From Deltaproteobacteria bacterium (GTDB lineage Bacteria > Myxococcota_A > UBA9160 > SZUA-336), in NCBI GenBank assembly GCA_029261895.1, contig JAJDAK010000072.1:1-39065 (forward strand): a stretch of 39,065 bases of DNA. The letters are read 5' to 3'. The notes below the pieces were generated by a model. The model saw only the letters and a program-made list of their open reading frames with translations. It was not told the origin of the DNA and searched no databases. The translations under genes and the position numbers were made by a program. Shown here piece after piece: positions 18,176 to 28,300 of this stretch (its first letter is position 1; every line of letters begins with the position of its first letter).

Positions 18176-18844
18176 GTGTGCCCGACAGCCGATGAAGAAG
18201 TAAGGCGCCTGTTGCGACAAGGCCTGACCCATTACGGGTTTGCCGAGGTCGATAAGGCGATCGAGTGTTGGGAGGCTGCCCAACGTTTGGATCCTGGAAA
18301 CCAGGCGGCAAGGGACTATCTCGAAAACGCGTACGATGAAGTCGGTGAAACCAGTAAAAGCGCCGATCCTTCGCTGAGCCAAACGAATGCCGACTCCGCA
18401 CCCAGTATTCGTGTGCTCACCGACAAAGACGATACACCGGCTGCAGAATTCGAACTGAATCTAGAGGAAGGCGACCCCGATACTTTGGTCGCAGCAGCGC
18501 TTCATGCCTATAAGAACGGCGACCTGGACGAGGCGTGGCAGCAGCTGCAGGTTGCGTCGGACCAAGACCCGGATCGGTTGGACGTTCAAGGCTATATCCA
18601 GCTCGTCCGCCAACAGCGCGCGAAACAATGGGCCAAGGACATCGGCGATCAGGATCGCACTCTCGGGCTGAAGTGTTCCATGGGCGAGCTGATGAATATG
18701 CGGATGAAACCCGACGAAGGCTTCGTGTTGTCGCAGATCGACGGGACGCTAACGATCGCGGAGGTGCTGAGTCTGGGCACCTTCGACCGTGTCCGAATGC
18801 TCGAAATCATCGCCAAGTTTATTTCCGAGGGGATCGTGGAATAA
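18176..18844 (+). CDS. TPR protein with C-terminal winged-helix-like domain
   Basis: A 222-residue predicted cytoplasmic protein. Residues 5-55 form one TPR-like pair (LLRQGLTHYGFAEVDKAIEC opening). An acidic linker spans about 56-95, and a second TPR pair lies at about 98-145. The C-terminal 55 residues (GFVLSQIDGTLTIAEVLSLG) resemble the small helical domain found at the ends of many myxobacterial regulators, with the pattern IDG-x-x-(T/S)-(V/I)-x-E. The GTG start lies two bases after the Hsp70 stop, with AAAGGA upstream, so it is translationally linked to the chaperone. It may be a client adaptor of the Hsp70/J pair. That function is inferred from position only. Confidence 0.75.
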   Translation: MCPTADEEVRRLLRQGLTHYGFAEVDKAIECWEAAQRLDPGNQAARDYLENAYDEVGETSKSADPSLSQTNADSAPSIRVLTDKDDTPAAEFELNLEEGDPDTLVAAALHAYKNGDLDEAWQQLQVASDQDPDRLDVQGYIQLVRQQRAKQWAKDIGDQDRTLGLKCSMGELMNMRMKPDEGFVLSQIDGTLTIAEVLSLGTFDRVRMLEIIAKFISEGIVE

Positions 18845-18852
18845 CGCGGCTC

Positions 18853-18878
18853 GGCTTTTCGGATCGCTCCGAAATGCC
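18853..18878 (+). other. RNA hairpin between the TPR gene and argG
   Basis: The sequence tttcgga (18857-18863), loop tcgc, and tccgaaa (18868-18874) gives a seven-base-pair stem, extended by ggc/gcc across a T-T mismatch. No U-run follows, so it is not a clear intrinsic terminator. It could be an RNA-stability or attenuation element separating the chaperone triad from argG. Confidence 0.45.
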
Positions 18879-18892
18879 TAGAATGCCGCGCC

Positions 18893-20086
18893 ATGTCAGA
18901 CCCCAAGCGAATCGTGCTCGCCTACAGCGGCGGGCTGGACACTTCAGTCATCCTGCGCTGGCTGATCGAGACCCACGGCTACGAGGTGATCGCCTACGTG
19001 GCCGACGTCGGCCAGGAAGAGGACTTGGAAGAGGTCGTGAAGAAAGCCTACGCGACCGGTGCCAAGGACTGCATCGTGAGCGACCTTCGTGAGGAGTTCG
19101 TTCGTGATTATGTCTTCTTCGCCATCTCGTCCGGAGCGATCTATCAGGGCACGTATCTGCTAGGCACCTCGCTTGCGCGGCCGATCATCGCCAAGGACCA
19201 GGTGCGCGTTGCCCGAGAAACCGGTGCGGCCGCGGTGTCGCATGGCTGCACGGGCAAGGGCAATGACCAGATGCGCTTTGAGCTCGCGTTCCAGGCGCTT
19301 GCTCCTGAGTTGAAGATCGTCGCGCCCTGGCGGGAGTGGGATCTGGGTGGACGCAGTGAATTGATCGCGTACGCGGAGAAGTATTCGATTCCCATTACAG
19401 CGACGCTAAAGAAGCCGTATTCGATCGACCGTAATCTCTTTCACATCAGCTACGAGGGCGGCGTGCTCGAAGACCCTTGGCGGGAACCGGACGCGCAGAT
19501 GTTTGAATGGACGCGTGCCGCGGAAGACACGCCCGACCATCCCGTAGAACTCGTGGTTGAATTCGCAAATGGGCACCCGGTTGCGATCGACGGCGAAAAA
19601 CTCGGCCCGATCGCGTTACTACAGCGGCTCAATGCGACCGCAGCGGAGCACGGCGTGGGACGCGTCGACATCGTGGAAGACCGCGCCGTTGGGATGAAGT
19701 CCCGGGGCGTATACGAGACCCCCGGGGGTACCGTTTTGCATCTTGCGCATCGCGCGCTTGAATCGATTACGGTCGATCGGGAGGTCGTGCTTGAGCGGGA
19801 CCGGCTGATGCCCAGGATCGCTCAGCTGATCTACAACGGTTTTTGGTTTTCACCAGAGTTCGAAGTACTCAAAGCTGCGATCGACAAGAGCCAGGAGCCG
19901 GTCAACGGTGAAGTTCGACTCAAACTCTACAAAGGTTCGGCCTGGGTGGTTGGACGGCGCTCACCGCAATCCCTGTATCGTGAGGACATCGCGACTTTTG
20001 AGGCGGACGAGAGCTACAACCAGCAGGACGCGGGCGGTTTTATTCGCTTGAACGCACTCCGGCTCAAGCTTCGATCTGATCGCTAG
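18893..20086 (+). CDS. argG: Argininosuccinate synthase
   Basis: A 397-residue enzyme joining citrulline and aspartate with ATP to form argininosuccinate. The N-type ATP pyrophosphatase P-loop is [13 protein letters not shown] at residues 9-21. Further family segments include [25 protein letters not shown] and the C-terminal LYKGSAW. The length is normal. ATG 18893 lies 48 bases after the TPR gene and has no strong Shine-Dalgarno sequence. It completes the arg genes of this run (argB, argF, argG); argH, argC, argJ and argD are not in the window. Confidence 0.97.
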   Translation: MSDPKRIVLAYSGGLDTSVILRWLIETHGYEVIAYVADVGQEEDLEEVVKKAYATGAKDCIVSDLREEFVRDYVFFAISSGAIYQGTYLLGTSLARPIIAKDQVRVARETGAAAVSHGCTGKGNDQMRFELAFQALAPELKIVAPWREWDLGGRSELIAYAEKYSIPITATLKKPYSIDRNLFHISYEGGVLEDPWREPDAQMFEWTRAAEDTPDHPVELVVEFANGHPVAIDGEKLGPIALLQRLNATAAEHGVGRVDIVEDRAVGMKSRGVYETPGGTVLHLAHRALESITVDREVVLERDRLMPRIAQLIYNGFWFSPEFEVLKAAIDKSQEPVNGEVRLKLYKGSAWVVGRRSPQSLYREDIATFEADESYNQQDAGGFIRLNALRLKLRSDR

Positions 20087-20248
20087 CGCACCTTCGCTGA
20101 ATTTTCGTAACGGGTTTCTAACTCAGAACTCCTTCTAAGCTGGAATATCTTTCATCTGTGGAAAGCGTTCGCTGTACACATCCACCTTTAGCAGCATCCA
20201 CATAACGCAAACAGTTGCCGGTTCGGAATCAACCGGAGTCTTGCGCCG

Positions 20249-20266
20249 TAGGAAAAGTTTTTCCTA
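20249..20266. promoter_or_regulatory. Inverted repeat, possible operator
   Basis: taggaaaa (20249-20256) and ttttccta (20259-20266) are perfect reverse complements separated by two bases. As DNA this is an 18-base near-palindrome of the kind bound by dimeric repressors. It lies about 75 bases upstream of a possible -35 element for the envelope cluster. Function is inferred from symmetry only. Confidence 0.4.
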
Positions 20267-20339
20267 TGCGAAAACTACTGGACTTTTTAGCCATTTGTGA
20301 GCGTGCCGCTTTGTGCGTGACCGTTGAATTCCAGCCAAC

Positions 20340-20366
20340 TTGACACTGGTCATCTCCCCGTAATAG
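20340..20366 (+). promoter_or_regulatory. Possible sigma-70-type promoter for the envelope cluster
   Basis: TTGACA at 20340-20345 and TAATAG at 20361-20366 are separated by 15 bases, shorter than the usual 16-18. It lies about 130 bases upstream of the YCF48 gene start. The -35 hexamer is an exact consensus match, but the spacing makes this tentative. Confidence 0.3.
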
Positions 20367-20498
20367 AAGAACCTTCCGGCCTTTTCATAGGTCGGATTCT
20401 GGACCTGTGGATCCCTGGGGTTTCGGACCGGATTGGATTGCAGGTCTCGGTTGTTGGTCTCGACGCTGTGCACAGGGTCGAGGGCGAGAGGAGAGACA

Positions 20499-21956
20499 TT
20501 GGGTACGGTTCACCGAACGGGATTGGCCCGCATATTGGGGTTTGTCGCAGGCGTCCTCATTTTTGCGGGTTGTTCAGAGCATCATTTCGAAGATCCCTAC
20601 GCTGAGGGTGAGATCGCGGTACCGGATGATCTCTATGCCGCCGCAGCCGTAGGCAAGAATCACTTCTGGGCTTCCGGTTACTTTGGTTCGATCTATCGAA
20701 CCACCGACGCCGGTGCCAGCTGGAAGAAGCTTGATACGGATACCGACAAACCGATTTACGGCATCAGTTTCGCGGACGAGAAAATCGGTTGGGCCGTTGG
20801 TCAACGCGGTTTCATTGTTCGCACGCAAGACGGCGGGATGACCTGGGAGCATCAGTTTACGCCCCGCAAACCGGCGCGCCATATGTTTGCGGTGCACGCG
20901 ATTGATACGCAGAACGTTTGGGCGGTCAGCGATTGGGGCGGAATCTACAAAACCACGAACGGTGGTGAGTCTTGGGAAGACCTGAGTTTCACCGTAGATG
21001 ACACGCACCCTACCTTTAAGTACCTCAACGAAGCTGAGCTTGCGGCGTACGAGCGGGGTGAGAAGGTCTACGACGACGTCTACCTGAACGACATCTACTT
21101 CACCGATCTGCAGCATGGGTGGATCGCTGCTGAGTACGGTCTGATCTTTCGCACGAGTGACGGTGGTCAGACCTGGGAAAAGGGCAAGGTTCAAGGCGAC
21201 GTCAACTTCCCCGAGGTCAACTTCCCTTCGATGGAGAGCAAGGTCCCTCGGGATCTCTGGGACGCACTCTTTGAAGCCGCCGAGCTGCTGGTGGAAAAGC
21301 AGTACCTTCGGGTTCGAATCGAAGGCTTCATGACGGCCGCGGAATACGCCACACGCGGCGATACATTTCTGGCGGATGAACGCGCGGAGAAGATCCGCGA
21401 CTTCCTCGAAGGTGAAGGCGTAACGCAGGACCGCCTACGCGTACTGAATCCGACGCCATTCGATGAAGAGAGCGTCGACATGAACGCGTTCCGCGCGAAG
21501 AAGTTTTCAAGTCGCCGCTACGCGAAGATCAACGTGATCGAAACGCCTTTCCTCTTCGACGTGAAATTCAAAGACAGTCAGAACGGTGTCATCACTGGCC
21601 TTGGCGGCGTGGTGCTCACGAGCGCCGACGGCGGCGCCACCTGGCAGTACGCCGAAACCGACAGCCACCTGGCATTCTTTTCCGGCGCGTTCGCAAAGGA
21701 CCGGATGATCGTAGTTGGTGACCGAGGCCAACAGCGTGCGCGCACGACCGGGGGATGGGCAGAATACGATGTGGCGAAATTCCCTGAAACGTTTGGCTAC
21801 ATGCGCGACGTGGTCTTCGGTGATGAGAATCATGGCTGGATCGTGGGCGCGGAGGGTTTCATCCTGCGCTCCTCGAATGGCGGGGATTCGTGGGAACAGG
21901 TGAAGGTGACGGGTCGACAAAGCGCGTCCAACGCTGACGCTGAAACGGGAGAATAG
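20499..21956 (+). CDS. YCF48-type seven-bladed propeller lipoprotein with OmpA-like insertion
   Basis: A 485-residue lipoprotein (lipobox FAGC, Cys25). Seven YCF48/BNR-type blades can be read by their GG-x-(T/S)-W turns near residues 62-78, 102-119, 146-163, 213-230, 368-385, 408-424 (degenerate) and 450-467. Blades 4 and 5 are separated by an insertion at about 245-350 that reads like an OmpA C-terminal domain: VRIEGF, then LADERAEKIRDFLEGEGV, DRLRV and RRYAKINVI in the family order. The TTG start 20499 is chosen for its strong gagaggagag Shine-Dalgarno sequence and because the signal peptide starts there. YCF48 family proteins act as assembly factors (photosystem II in cyanobacteria); in proteobacteria they accompany RND/DUF1302 genes, as here. 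RND starts five bases downstream. Confidence 0.88.
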   Translation: MGTVHRTGLARILGFVAGVLIFAGCSEHHFEDPYAEGEIAVPDDLYAAAAVGKNHFWASGYFGSIYRTTDAGASWKKLDTDTDKPIYGISFADEKIGWAVGQRGFIVRTQDGGMTWEHQFTPRKPARHMFAVHAIDTQNVWAVSDWGGIYKTTNGGESWEDLSFTVDDTHPTFKYLNEAELAAYERGEKVYDDVYLNDIYFTDLQHGWIAAEYGLIFRTSDGGQTWEKGKVQGDVNFPEVNFPSMESKVPRDLWDALFEAAELLVEKQYLRVRIEGFMTAAEYATRGDTFLADERAEKIRDFLEGEGVTQDRLRVLNPTPFDEESVDMNAFRAKKFSSRRYAKINVIETPFLFDVKFKDSQNGVITGLGGVVLTSADGGATWQYAETDSHLAFFSGAFAKDRMIVVGDRGQQRARTTGGWAEYDVAKFPETFGYMRDVVFGDENHGWIVGAEGFILRSSNGGDSWEQVKVTGRQSASNADAETGE

Positions 21957-21961
21957 GCGCG

Positions 21962-24900
21962 ATGTCTGATCAAGAAAACAGCAACGTAGAAGAGAACCTG
22001 CCGGAATCCGCGTTCTCGATGAAGTTTGCGCGCCTCATCATGCGATATCGCTTCGCGACGCTGATGATGAAGCTCACCATCACGATGTTCTTCTCACTGC
22101 CGCTCATCAACGCGATTCTGTATAACGCCACGTTTGATCCGGCGACAGGCGAGGGCAAGCACCTGCCCGGTCTCGAGACCCGCTTCAAGATTGATAGCAG
22201 TCTGCGGGACACTTACCCCGAACATCCGTTCATTCATGCGCAGGATAAGTTCACCGGCCGCTTTGGCACTGCGAGCCAAGTTGCGGTCGCGGTGGTGAAG
22301 ATGGATCCCGAAACCGGCGAGCTGGATCAGAACGGCGATATCTACGACACGGAATTCCTGGAGAAGGTGAAGCGGATCACCAATGCGGTGGATGAAGCGC
22401 CGTTCATCAACCACTACCAGGTACGCAGCATTGCGCATATGAACACGCGCATCATCAACATCCAGCCTGATGGCGGCATCGATCCCGAAATTCTGATGGA
22501 GGAAATTCCTGAGGACGACGAGGATCTCGATTTACTGCGGCAACGCATTCATGAGAATCCGGGTTTGATCTACGGCTTCTTGGTTTCGTCGCGTGGCGAA
22601 TACACCGACAAGGCGATTCAAATCATCGGCGGTTTCATTACGCATCGGCTCGATAACCGCGAAGCGTACGAAAACCTTTTCAACTACATGCAGAATCTCA
22701 AGGCTGAGGAAGAAGCCGACGGTACTGCGAAGGTCTACATCACGGGCCAGCCGATGGCCGTGGGTTGGACCTATGTGCACGCATTTGAAATCACGATGTT
22801 CCTGCTGCTGACCATCGTGATGAGTTTCTTCCTGCTCTGGGCGTACTTCCGTCGTCTGCACGGGATCGCGATTCCGATGGTTGCGGGTCTTTCGACCGCG
22901 ATCTGGGGCATGGGGTTCACGGCTTGGCTCGGCATCAACATGGATCCATTGATCCTGGTGGTGCCACTGCTCATTACCGCGCGTGCGATCTCGCACACCA
23001 TGCAAATGTCTGAGCGCTTCTTTGAAGATTATGAAATGGAAGTGCACGGTCGCGAGCGCGACAAGGGTCGCCAGCTGACGGAAGAAGAAATTACCGATGC
23101 CAAGGTCGAAACCGCGACCACCGCGATGGCGAAGCTGATGATGCCCGGCATGCTTGGTATCATCACCGATGCCGCGGGCCTTCTGGTGATTCTGCTTACG
23201 TCGATTCAGCAGATGCGAAATCTCGCGATCTTCGGATCGTTCTGGGTGCTCGCCATCTTCTTTAACGTGATTCTCTTTCACCCGATCCAAATCGCCTACA
23301 TGCCACCGCCGCATGAAGCGGAGCACTACACACCCAAATGGATCGTTTACCTATTGACCCTCGCGGGTCGAATCTCGACCGGCATGCGAAGCAAGTACGT
23401 GCTGGTGGGACTGTCGGCGGTCTTCCTCGTTGGTGCGACCTACTACGTGCTCTTCAACGCGAAGATCGGCGATACGAAGGCGGGTTTCCCAATCTTCTGG
23501 CCGGATCATGAGTTCAACATTTCCACCGGCAAAGTTGCATCGCTCTTCGGTGGTGTGGACCAATTCACGATCTTCATCGATGGCGATCAGAACAACGCCA
23601 GCTCAGACGGCACCGTGCTGCAGAACATGGAATTGATGCAGCGCCACATGCGCAAGTTTGCATCGCCAGGCATTCCGAATGAACCGGTTGACCTCTCTCT
23701 GATCAACATCATCAAGACCTATTGGGCGGTCAACCACAACGGCGATCCCAAATGGGCGTTTGTTCCCGACAGTGGCGGTACCGTGGGCGGGATCATCTTT
23801 CAGTTACAGCAGCGCGGTGCACCCGGTGCGCTGCGGCCGTTCCTGACCGATGATTCTGAAGACGCCAATATCCAATTCTTCTTCAAGAACCACACGGGCG
23901 AGACCATCACCGAAGCCGTTCATTGGGCGCGCGACTTCATCGACACACACCCGATGGGTCGTATGAACATCCGCCTGAACGAAGATAAGGGCGGCCCGCT
24001 CGACGTGGTCTACTACATGTTGGGGCCGGTGCTCTTCCCGCGCAACGCGGAGATGAGTATTCGTGTCGCGGACATCGATTCGGATACCCAGGAAATTCTC
24101 GGGTATCAGACGGAGACCTCCAGGAAGGTTGGCGAATGGGTTGAGCCGCTCGACGAAGCTGAGGTCGAGAAGACGATTGTTGGCGAGCTCGTGCAGATGG
24201 CACCTCGCAAAGTCGAGAGTCCGGGTCGTGATACGCATCTCGATGATGACCTGGGGATTCCGCGTAAAACCATGGAACGCATCGCACGAAACCTTTCGCA
24301 GGAATTCGACTTCCGAATCGAAACCGCGACCCAGAGTGCAGCGAATGTTTCGATGGGTTGGTTGACGATTGGCGATATCGTCGATCACGTAGTGGAACGT
24401 AGTGAGTACTACGTGGTTGAGGAATGGGACGCCACCGAGCGCGGCATTAAAGCGCAATCCATTCGATACTGCCGAAGCTATTGCCCGTATGAACTTTGGG
24501 TCAAGAACGAGAAGTTCAAGGATCGTTCTTGGAATCCGCAGCAGACGGGCAGCTGGACCCGCGGCTCAGAATTCGTGCTCGCGGGCGGTTACATGGGTGT
24601 GCTTGCGGCAACCAATGAAGAAGTCGAACGCGGACACGTCGCGAACATCCTGCTGATCTTCGTGGTTGTGTTTGTGTTCGTGGGTCTGAGTTATCGCTCC
24701 GCTTCCGCTGGTATGGTGATTGTGTTCTCACTCGCGATGGGCACGGTGATCTCACTCTTCTACATGGCGCTTCGCGGCACGGGTTTGAACGTGAATACCT
24801 TGCCCGTTCAATCGGTGGGTGTGGGGATCGGGGTTGATTACGCCCTCTATGTTACGGATCGAATCCGGCAGGAATACAGCTGGTGCGGCGATCTCGACGA

Positions 24901-25189
24901 GGGCATTCGCCGGGCGATTCGCACGACTGGGATGGCGGTGAGCTTTACGGCCACGACATTGATCGCCGGAATTGGTGCCTGGATGTTGAGCGAGCTCCGC
25001 TTCCAAGCCGAGATGGCGCAACTTCTGTGCATCTTGATGTTTGTGAACATGCTGGGAGCAATACTTTTGGTTCCCGCGCTGTTCTCGATTTTGCGACCAA
25101 CATTCTTTGCAGCGTCACTTAGTGGTTCCGCTGAGCAACCTAACGAGGAAGTAGAAGAAGGTCAGACTATGATGACGGGAACCGCCTAG
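21962..25189 (+). CDS. RND-superfamily (MMPL/HpnN-like) permease
   Basis: A 1075-residue inner-membrane transporter with RND architecture: a TM helix at about 35-55, a first periplasmic loop (about 56-272), a TM block at 273-445, a TM helix at 478-497, a large second periplasmic loop (about 500-885) and a final TM block. Signatures include GINMDPLILVVPLLITARAI in the first block and VGVGIGVDYALYVTDRIRQE in the last, resembling the predicted RND exporters found beside DUF1302 proteins. Single-protein relatives are typically nearer 800 residues; the excess is in loop two, which also holds a Cys837-x3-Cys841 pair. It presumably uses proton motive force to extract a hydrophobic substrate from the membrane. 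The substrate is unknown. No membrane-fusion (HlyD) partner is present. Confidence 0.92.
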   Translation: MSDQENSNVEENLPESAFSMKFARLIMRYRFATLMMKLTITMFFSLPLINAILYNATFDPATGEGKHLPGLETRFKIDSSLRDTYPEHPFIHAQDKFTGRFGTASQVAVAVVKMDPETGELDQNGDIYDTEFLEKVKRITNAVDEAPFINHYQVRSIAHMNTRIINIQPDGGIDPEILMEEIPEDDEDLDLLRQRIHENPGLIYGFLVSSRGEYTDKAIQIIGGFITHRLDNREAYENLFNYMQNLKAEEEADGTAKVYITGQPMAVGWTYVHAFEITMFLLLTIVMSFFLLWAYFRRLHGIAIPMVAGLSTAIWGMGFTAWLGINMDPLILVVPLLITARAISHTMQMSERFFEDYEMEVHGRERDKGRQLTEEEITDAKVETATTAMAKLMMPGMLGIITDAAGLLVILLTSIQQMRNLAIFGSFWVLAIFFNVILFHPIQIAYMPPPHEAEHYTPKWIVYLLTLAGRISTGMRSKYVLVGLSAVFLVGATYYVLFNAKIGDTKAGFPIFWPDHEFNISTGKVASLFGGVDQFTIFIDGDQNNASSDGTVLQNMELMQRHMRKFASPGIPNEPVDLSLINIIKTYWAVNHNGDPKWAFVPDSGGTVGGIIFQLQQRGAPGALRPFLTDDSEDANIQFFFKNHTGETITEAVHWARDFIDTHPMGRMNIRLNEDKGGPLDVVYYMLGPVLFPRNAEMSIRVADIDSDTQEILGYQTETSRKVGEWVEPLDEAEVEKTIVGELVQMAPRKVESPGRDTHLDDDLGIPRKTMERIARNLSQEFDFRIETATQSAANVSMGWLTIGDIVDHVVERSEYYVVEEWDATERGIKAQSIRYCRSYCPYELWVKNEKFKDRSWNPQQTGSWTRGSEFVLAGGYMGVLAATNEEVERGHVANILLIFVVVFVFVGLSYRSASAGMVIVFSLAMGTVISLFYMALRGTGLNVNTLPVQSVGVGIGVDYALYVTDRIRQEYSWCGDLDEGIRRAIRTTGMAVSFTATTLIAGIGAWMLSELRFQAEMAQLLCILMFVNMLGAILLVPALFSILRPTFFAASLSGSAEQPNEEVEEGQTMMTGTA

Positions 25190-25302
25190 TTGAAATAACT
25201 CAGGTGGATAGCCGTTGTTTTTGCGTACGGAAGAAGTGGGTTTACGACTGTTATGACGAGTTCGGGTTGCGGGCTGAATGGATTCGGGAGAAAGAGGGAA
25301 AG

Positions 25303-28300
25303 ATGCATATGATCGGCAAACGACTCGCAAAGTCAGCATGGGCTTGGGTGCTCGGGTTTGTTCTCTTGGGATCCGTTCTTGGGATCGCCCCAGAAGCGGA
25401 GGCTGCGAAAGTCTCCCTCCCTGGTGAGCGCACCGCAGAGTTTCACGGATTCTACGAATTGCGACTCGAGTTCCTTGGCGCGGATGCACCCTTCAACGGA
25501 AACGGTCTCACCTTTTCACAGTTTCGACACGTGCTCGATGTTGAAGCCGATATTGATATTTTCCCTGAAGGCATCGGACCCTTCGATATGGTGGTTGCGT
25601 TCACCCGCTTCCTCGTCACCTACGAATGCATCTACGATCGTGCCTGCGATATTTTCAACTCCGCCGACAATTATGGTTCGAACCCAGGGGGTCGCACGCC
25701 GAATCGGTTGCCGCGCAATCTGATTGAAGCGGATAGCCAAGATATCGCTCCGCCATTCGCTGCAGGTTTATTTCCGCTGAAGTACCGACCGGGTTCCTTG
25801 GTTCCAGCGGTCGAGCAACTGAACTCCAGTGGGCGGTTCCGCAACTGCATCAACGACCCGGGCGTGGCGCAGAACCCGAGTGTGATTCTCGGTATTTTCT
25901 GCAATATCCACGACCGTTCGCCGAACGATGGCCCGATTGATGAGTTTGCGGACTTAACCCGTGACTTCAACCGTGCGGGTCATTTCAATCGGCGCTTCAA
26001 GTTTCAGCTACTAAACGGCGCACGAGCCTCCATTGGTGAAGAACGTTTCACAGAGCTTTCCGGGTTATTGAACGATACATCCACGAGTTTAGATGCACGT
26101 CAAACGGGGCGTTACCGGGGTCTTTTAGGCGCGGCAGCGGTCGAAACCGACGCGACCAAGAAGGCCGCACTCGAAGCCGAAGCTGCAACTTTGATCGCTG
26201 GCACGTTCGATGCTGCGATTCCAGAACTGATTGAGACACGTCCGGATCCAAGCATCTTCCAGACCATCGCTGCGGAGCGACAACCCACGTTCCTCACCGC
26301 TCTCTGGGGAGCAACCCAGCTCGCGGATTTCACGGTCCCGTACCTTGCCAGCATCGATACTCGAATTGTACCGATCGACCCGTTTGGAGGGGCCCCACTC
26401 GATATCATCGATGAGAACTCAGCAGGGCTAACGGATACGTTGGCGAAGGTTAGCGACGACGTTCCCCCTGGTATCGACCCAGTTGACTTCGGTCGCGGCC
26501 GCGTACCGTTTTTCGTCGGCGGTGATGGGATTCGCAATACCTCGGATGACCTTCCTTTTCAAGTTCCCTCACTCATCGCGTCAGCGGAACTTAAGCTGCT
26601 CGCGCCAGCAAGCGAAACCTTTATGGAAACGGGCGCCGCTACCGGATTGCCGTTCTTTACTACCGTCGTGAACCATGTGGTGGATGGTGCTGACGTGGAG
26701 TTCTTTGGTGTGGCGGACCCGATGGTTGCGACCGAAGAAGGTTGCGAAGTCCTCTTTCCGGGCGCGGGCAACGATCTCTCTGATGGCAAGTGCATCCACC
26801 CCGACTCGAAGTTGGACGTCTCGCGTGAAGCGTTTGAACGTGGCTGTGGCACGGTGACCTCAACTTTCCGCGCGGTAGGGATCAATGCCGACGACGATTG
26901 CATCATGATGAACATCCTGAGTGGTGGACCGGGAACGGGTTCAATTGGCGAAGCTGAAACGCCAGTCGCGCTGATCAATAGCTTATCGGATCGTCGCTTG
27001 CGGCCCGCCGGTGTTGAGATGGAACCGATCGATGCGACGGACTTCAAACTCTATGCTGAGCGTGGCGGAAAAGTGCTTCCTGCACGCCCACGGAATGCAA
27101 CCAACAGCTTGTTCTTCAATAGTCCGGGTTTGGATCGCACGCTGCGTAAGTACCATCATGTGGTCTCCGCCCTCGACCTTGATAAGAGTACCGACGAGCT
27201 CCAATGGGGGCACGGTGCGAACGAAGAGGATGAACGCGAATTCAAGGAAGGCTTTATCGAATTCGAAATGTTCGATAGCCAGCTCTATGGCAAGACCGGA
27301 AAGATCACTCAAATCTGGGGTAAGACGGAGTTATTCCGCAACCAGGATCGCGTAAACCCGCTTGATCTCGGTAACGGTGTCATCACCAACTTAGAAGAGG
27401 CGCGCATCGGCCAATGGGGACTCGACCTGGTTCTGTCGCCCGAAAAGTGGATGCGGGTCGGTCCCTGGGAAGATCTTCGTCTTGAGTTCCTGGTGATCTT
27501 CGATGACTTCCAGCCGGTAGATCTTGGAAAATGCGGCGAGAACTCAGCACTCGCATTGGTCTGTTTGAAGTCGTTCGGTGCGATGGCGAACGGACTCGTG
27601 GGCTTAGGACTTGCGGGTGAAATCAATCCATCCGAGCAGTACGGCGGCTTCAAGGCCTGGGACTACGGCGTACGTGTGGAAGGTCGTTGGGACCGTGTGA
27701 CCTTCGCCGTGACGAACTTCTGGGGCTGGGATGATTTCCCGATCCTTGAGTTGGTGAATCAGTACGAACGACGCGTAGACCCCATCACGGGCGCACCGGT
27801 AAACGCGCAAGGTCCGCTGGTCTGCCAGTACCGGAGTGCGGATGGCTCACCGACGGGGGACGTGGCTTCATCGGTTGGTCCTAACGGGATCGCGGGGGAT
27901 AGTGACGATATCCTGCCAAGCGTCGGGAACTGCCTCTTGATGGACAATGTGTCAGGTTCAAGCCGTCAGGCACCGCGCGCGCCATCAGTCGTGGCGCTGA
28001 ATCACTTTGCAAACCAAACGTTGTTTCACACGATATGTACGATCACGTTTGATCCTGATCGTGGGTTCTGCCTCTTGGATCAGCTTAACCACCCGGCGTT
28101 CCAGGCTTTCGTGGCCGATATTTTGGTGGGGGATTTTCTCACTGGCAAGTTGGCGATTTCTGGCTCTGACAGCATTCGGACGACTGCTGATCCGTTTACG
28201 AATATCAATCTAGAAACCGTATTCACCTCAGTGGGTGCGCTGGACTGGGATTCGCTCTCCACGCCGCAGAAGGCGATGTTTGGTTGCGGTCCGGCATTCC

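Larger units (their letters stand above)
20087..20498. other. 412-base intergenic region without a supported gene
   Basis: This gap separates argG from the envelope cluster. It contains an inverted repeat ccggtt/aaccgg (20218-20236), a strict palindrome-like repeat at 20249-20266, and a possible promoter at 20340-20366. A 69-codon minus-strand frame (20264-20473) has no recognisable features. No tRNA cloverleaf was seen. Confidence 0.6.

Noticed and set aside
18096..18300. Frameshift that would restore an Hsp70 lid
   Set aside because: The downstream frame is a distinct TPR protein with its own ribosome-binding site, and no lid-like helices were seen after the stop.
20264..20473. 69-codon minus-strand frame in the intergenic region
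   Set aside because: No domain, signal peptide or Shine-Dalgarno sequence; it overlaps the candidate regulatory elements.
22532..23326. 264-codon minus-strand open frame inside the RND gene
   Set aside because: It is antisense to a clearly conserved transmembrane region, has His/Arg-rich composition typical of shadow frames and no recognisable domain.
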